A stretch of 64,000 bases of DNA. Source: Saccopteryx bilineata (taxonomy: Eukaryota > Chordata > Mammalia > Chiroptera > Emballonuridae). The notes beneath the pieces were generated by a model. It had not been told where the DNA came from, made no database searches, and saw only the letters and a list, made by a program, of their open reading frames with translations. Positions 60,425-64,000 of the stretch are shown piece by piece (within the stretch, counting starts at the first letter, position 1; the number at the start of each line of letters is the position of its first letter). Where the stretch lies: assembly GCF_036850765.1 (NCBI RefSeq), contig NC_089490.1, forward strand, positions 132,894,522-132,958,521, in the 5' to 3' direction. The position numbers and the translations under genes are program-made.

Positions 60425-60635
60425 TACAAGTCAGTATCTCTCAAATGTGTGGTCTCCAGGTGGTCTTCTTTAAAGGCACTTGGAGGGGTACCTTATTTAA
60501 AATACATATGTCTGGGGCCCACTCAAACCTACGGACTCGGAATGAAAGAGGTTTAGGGCCTAGGAGTCTGAATTTAACAAGCTCCTCTGATGAACTCCAT
60601 GTATACTAATATTTGAGAGCCGCTGGTTTAGTCCT
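60425..60635 (+). repeat. MER5A-like hAT-Charlie remnant
   Basis: 'ctcaaatgtgtggtctccagg', 'tggggcccactcaaacctacgg' and 'tttgagagccgctgg' follow the MER5A consensus in order. Confidence 0.7.
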
Positions 60636-60924
60636 TGGAAAACAGAATAGAACAAAACCTGAAGGGCAAGCCATGTATCACAGGGTATCATTACAGGATG
60701 TGGTGTGAGAGGCGCCTGTACCTACTTCTGAGCACAGTTCTCGCACCTGGGGGAAGCAGATTCCTGCATGAACCCAGAACTCCATGGATCCGCTGAGCAC
60801 AGCAGAGGGAGGACAGCATGCCCCTGACTGACTGACTGCCCATGCTCATCTTTTCAAACTCAGCTTGCCTATTCCTGACTCTGGGCAGCCTTAACATGCC
60901 TTTGTTGCTCTTATCTCTGTGTAA

Positions 60925-61850
60925 TTTTGTTTGTTTTAAACATTATTTCTAATTGTGCTAAAATACACATAACATACCGTTATCATCTTAACCAGTTCAG
61001 TTCAATGACAGTGAGTGCATTCACATTGTTGTGCAATCGTTACCACCATCCATCCACGGAACTCTTTTCATCTTGCAAAATGATGAAAAGACCAGGCGGT
61101 GGCACAGTGGATAGAGCGTTGGACTGGGATGCAGAAGGCCCAGGTTTGAAACCCTGAGGTTGCCTCCTTGAGCATGGGCTTACCAGCTTGAGCACGGGGT
61201 TCCTGGCTTGAACGTGGGATCATAGACATGACCCTATGGTTGCTGGCTTGAGCCCAAGGTCGCTGGCTTGAGCAAGGGGTCACTCGCTTTGCTGTAGCCC
61301 CCCTGCCCCTGTCAAGGCACATATGAAAAAGCAATTAATAAATAACTAAGAAGACTAAGGAGCTGTAATGAAGAATTGATACTTCTCATCTCTCTCCCTT
61401 CCTGTCTGTCCCTTTCTCTGTCTCTGTCACAGAAAAAAAGGAAACTCTGTGCCCATTAAACACTAACTCCCCATCCCCTCCCCCAGCCCCTGGCAACCCT
61501 CATTCTACTCTCTTTCTCTATGACTCTGACTACTATAGGCACCTCATATAAGTGGAGTTTTACAGTTTTTCTCTTTTTGTGACTGGCTTACTTCATTTAG
61601 CATCATGTTTTCACCCTTCATCCATGTTGTGGCATGTGTCAGCATTTCTTTCCTTTGTAAGGATGACTACTATTTCATTGTATGTGTAGTGCTAACCATA
61701 GTTTGTGTACCCATTCCTCTGTTGATGGACGCTGGGTTGCTTCCACTTTTTGTCTATTGTGAACCTGGGGTGTACAAATACCGCTTTGAAATTCCACTTT
61801 CAATTATTTTATTTTATCTTTTTGAGAAACCACCATATTATTTTCCATAG
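60925..61850 (-). mobile_element. L1 fragment, split by a SINE
   Basis: The plus strand reads 'aaatacacataacataccgttatcatcttaacca' and, after the SINE, 'ttcatccatgttgtggcatgtgtcagcatttc' and 'tctgttgatggacgctgggttgcttccac'. This is the complement of an old mammalian L1 3' region. Confidence 0.8.
61085..61437 (+). mobile_element. CCTGACCAGGCGG-type SINE in L1
   Basis: 'accaggcggtggcacagtggatagagcg' head, 'ggcttgagcaaggggtcac' body and A-rich end. The head's first bases are partly lost. Confidence 0.9.
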
Positions 61851-61944
61851 TAGCCTTATAGTATAATTTTATATTGATTTGAGTGATTATTTGTCTTCCC
61901 CAGAACAAGAATCATGTTTATTTTTGCCAGCTTGCCTTCCTTTT

Positions 61945-62128
61945 TTCCTTTTTAAAAAAGTTTTATTTATTGATTGATTTTAGAGAGAGAGAGAGAAACA
62001 TCAATTTGCTGTTCCACCCATTCATACATTCATTGGTTGACTCTTGTATGTGCCTCTACTGAGGATTGAACCTACAAACCTTAGTGTATCGGGAAGATGA
62101 TCTAACCAACTGAGCTACCCCGGCCACA
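61945..62128 (-). mobile_element. Old VES-like SINE
   Basis: T-rich tail, 'agaaacatcaatttgctgttccac', 'ggattgaacctac' and head 'aaccaactgagctaccccggcc'. Confidence 0.8.
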
Positions 62129-62509
62129 ATCTGCCTCACCTTCTCTTCTCTATCTCAGTATCTAGAACAACAATGCTTGGGACAAAGTAGCCACTGAAAT
62201 ATCTGATGAATTAATGGTCAACTCAGCCTTATACGAACACAGCATTGTAGAGAGACTCAGTCTCTGCACTTGAGTTTACAAATTAGTTGGTGGGACGCGA
62301 TGCACACAAGGCAGTGAGCGAATAAATGAAGGATATAATTATGCACTAAACCGTGGTTTTGTTTTTTAGCATTGGAGGAGTTGAGAGAAGGAGATATTTT
62401 TGTGGGAGAGAGCAGTCAAGAAAAGATGAGTAGGTTTGGAAGAAAGAAAGACGGGTAGGTTTGGAAGGAAGAAAGGCAATTAGTGAGAGGAAACAGTCTT
62501 TCTCCTACC

Positions 62510-63246
62510 CCCAGTTTTATTGAGAGACAAATGAAAATTGTATATGTGTAAGTTGTACAACTTGGTGTTTTGAGGTACATACACATTATGAAACGATTGT
62601 CACAATCAAGCTAATCAACATATTCATCACTTCACCTAGTTGCTTTTTTTGTGTGTGGGTGAGAATACTTCATATCTACCCGCTTAACATATTTCAGATA
62701 TTCAAAACAGTGTTAACTACAGTCACAATGCTATACATTAGGTGTCCAGAACTTATTCATCTTGCATAATTGAAACTTGATTACCCTCAACCAACATATT
62801 TCCCCTTCTCCCTCCCTCTAGCCCCTGGCAACCATCATTTTATTCTCTGCCTCTCTGAGTGTGACTATTTTAGGTTCTACGCATAAGTAAGATCATGCAG
62901 TATTTTTCTGTGTTTGGCTTGCCTTAGTACAATGTCTTCAAGGTTCATCTACGTTGTTGCAAGTGGCAGGATTTCCATTTTTTAAAAGTTGAATAATATT
63001 GTACTGCATATACCACATTTTCTTTATCCATTCATCTGTCAATAAACACTTAGGTTTCCATGTCTTGGCTACTGTGAATAATGCTGCAATGAACATGAGA
63101 GAGCAGAATATCTCTTTGTGACACTGGTTTCATTTCTTTTAACTGTACATGCAGAAGTAGGATTAGTGGATCATACAGTAGTTCTATTTTTAATTTTTTG
63201 AGGAACCTCCACAATGGCTATACCAGTTTACATTCCCACTAGTCGT
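62510..63246 (-). mobile_element. L1 fragment
   Basis: The plus strand is the complement of an L1 3' region, ending in the ORF2 C-terminal part ('attttttgaggaacctccacaatggctataccagtttacattcccact'). It may belong to the same ancient insertion as 60925-61850. Confidence 0.8.
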
Positions 63247-63249
63247 GCA

Positions 63250-64000
63250 CAAAGGGAGGAAATAGTCTTCACTTGTGACTCTTTCCCTGGGGTCCTACAT
63301 TGGAGGGCTGGCTGCAGGACTAAGATATCCGAAGACATTGGTTTGGGGACAGCAGAATGTAATGCAGATTCAGAGTGGGTGTGGGAGGTCCCAAGAAAGC
63401 TATTCCATAGGTCACTGCAGTGAGGATGCAGGAAACTGTCCCACTTGACCTGTAAGCAGGCGAGCAGTGCAAGCAGATTTAGCATATCTCTCTCCAAGAG
63501 GCACTGCCAGGTATACACCCTGGTTGAGGGCCTGGAAAAAGGTCTAGCAAGGTGGGGGGCTCAGGAAGGAACTGGGAATGGGGGTTGGGAGCACAGCTCC
63601 ATCCTAAGAACTCAGACACAACGAAAACCTTGAAACATCCCAAACCCATGCAATAGGAAGCGTGCTTCATGCTAAGGGGCTGCAGCTACAAAAGTCTTTC
63701 TTGTCCTTTCTAACCCATATGGATGAGCTCCAGGGTTGGGGCCAGGCTGTGTCTGCAAGGAGGGAGTTGCAACCAGTCCTCTGTGGGTAACTGGGGAAGA
63801 AGGCAGAGGAAGTGGAGCCGGTGACAGGTGCATTATGAAAACAGGAAAATATGTGTGTGGGAAATGAGGTGGAGGAGTGGCCAGAGTGGCTGAGAGGGCA
63901 GAGACTGGCTGCCAGGGCACCAGGCCAGACCCAGGCAGAAAGAGGTGGGGGGTGGAGTGGCCCTGGAGGCCTTCTCCTATTTCATGCACCTCCTCCTTGA
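63250..64000. other. Unique sequence to the window end
   Basis: Nothing recognised. A purine-rich tract occupies about 63870-63960. Confidence 0.35.

Overview
The window is repeat-rich, gene-poor mammalian intergenic DNA, almost certainly from a bat. Two tRNA-headed SINE families recur in it: one starts CCTGACCAGGCGGTGGCGCA, the other GCCCTGGCCGGTTGGCTCAG and is VES-like. The vespertilionid VES body and the Rhinolophus Rhin-1 type are not seen. From memory the combination fits sac-winged bats (Emballonuridae), but that is a tentative guess. No functional host gene is visible. The one host-derived coding sequence is a full-length processed copy of IDH1 (46.4-47.6 kb) with two lesions.

Layout. 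1-4.3 kb: 5' part of a minus-strand class III (ERV-S/ERV-L-like) provirus whose pol frame is open for 778 codons up to the window edge. It sits inside a sibling LTR. 5.5-8.7 kb: a solo LTR of the same family split by a 2.7 kb hAT transposon with a broken transposase. 8.7-19.7 kb: mostly unique sequence with SINEs, an L1 3' end, a MaLR fragment and a hAT MITE. 19.7-28.6 kb: a young minus-strand betaretrovirus-like (class II) provirus with 428-bp LTRs differing at 3 positions, a 6-bp target duplication, a tRNA-Lys3-type primer site, gag, dUTPase-protease and pol, both frameshift sites, and no env. It is broken by three in-frame stops and two SINE insertions. 29.2-30.05 kb: a Tc1/mariner remnant. 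30-39 kb: SINEs, MIR and a small hAT MITE.

38.5-45.3 kb is a dense nest of old MaLR LTRs carrying four solo LTRs of the class III family, one of them inside a hAT element that itself lies inside an MLT1 LTR. 45.5-48.1 kb: the IDH1 retrocopy inside a SINE. 52.2-52.9 kb: a 5'-truncated L1 with an 18-bp target duplication. About 53.5-53.75 kb: a CpG-rich island with no recognised gene. 54.4-55.9 kb: another solo class III LTR carrying a SINE and a hAT MITE. 56.7-58.8 kb: an internally deleted class III mini-provirus. 60.4-63.25 kb: MER5A-like and L1 fragments.

The elements do not act as a pathway. What links them is insertion history: most boundaries were set by matching target-site duplications, which give a relative order of events. 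The most notable content is the well-preserved class III retrovirus family (open pol, tRNA-Ser-type primer site, Gag with an N-terminal hydrophobic segment and coiled coil) and the young class II provirus with a composite 3' half.
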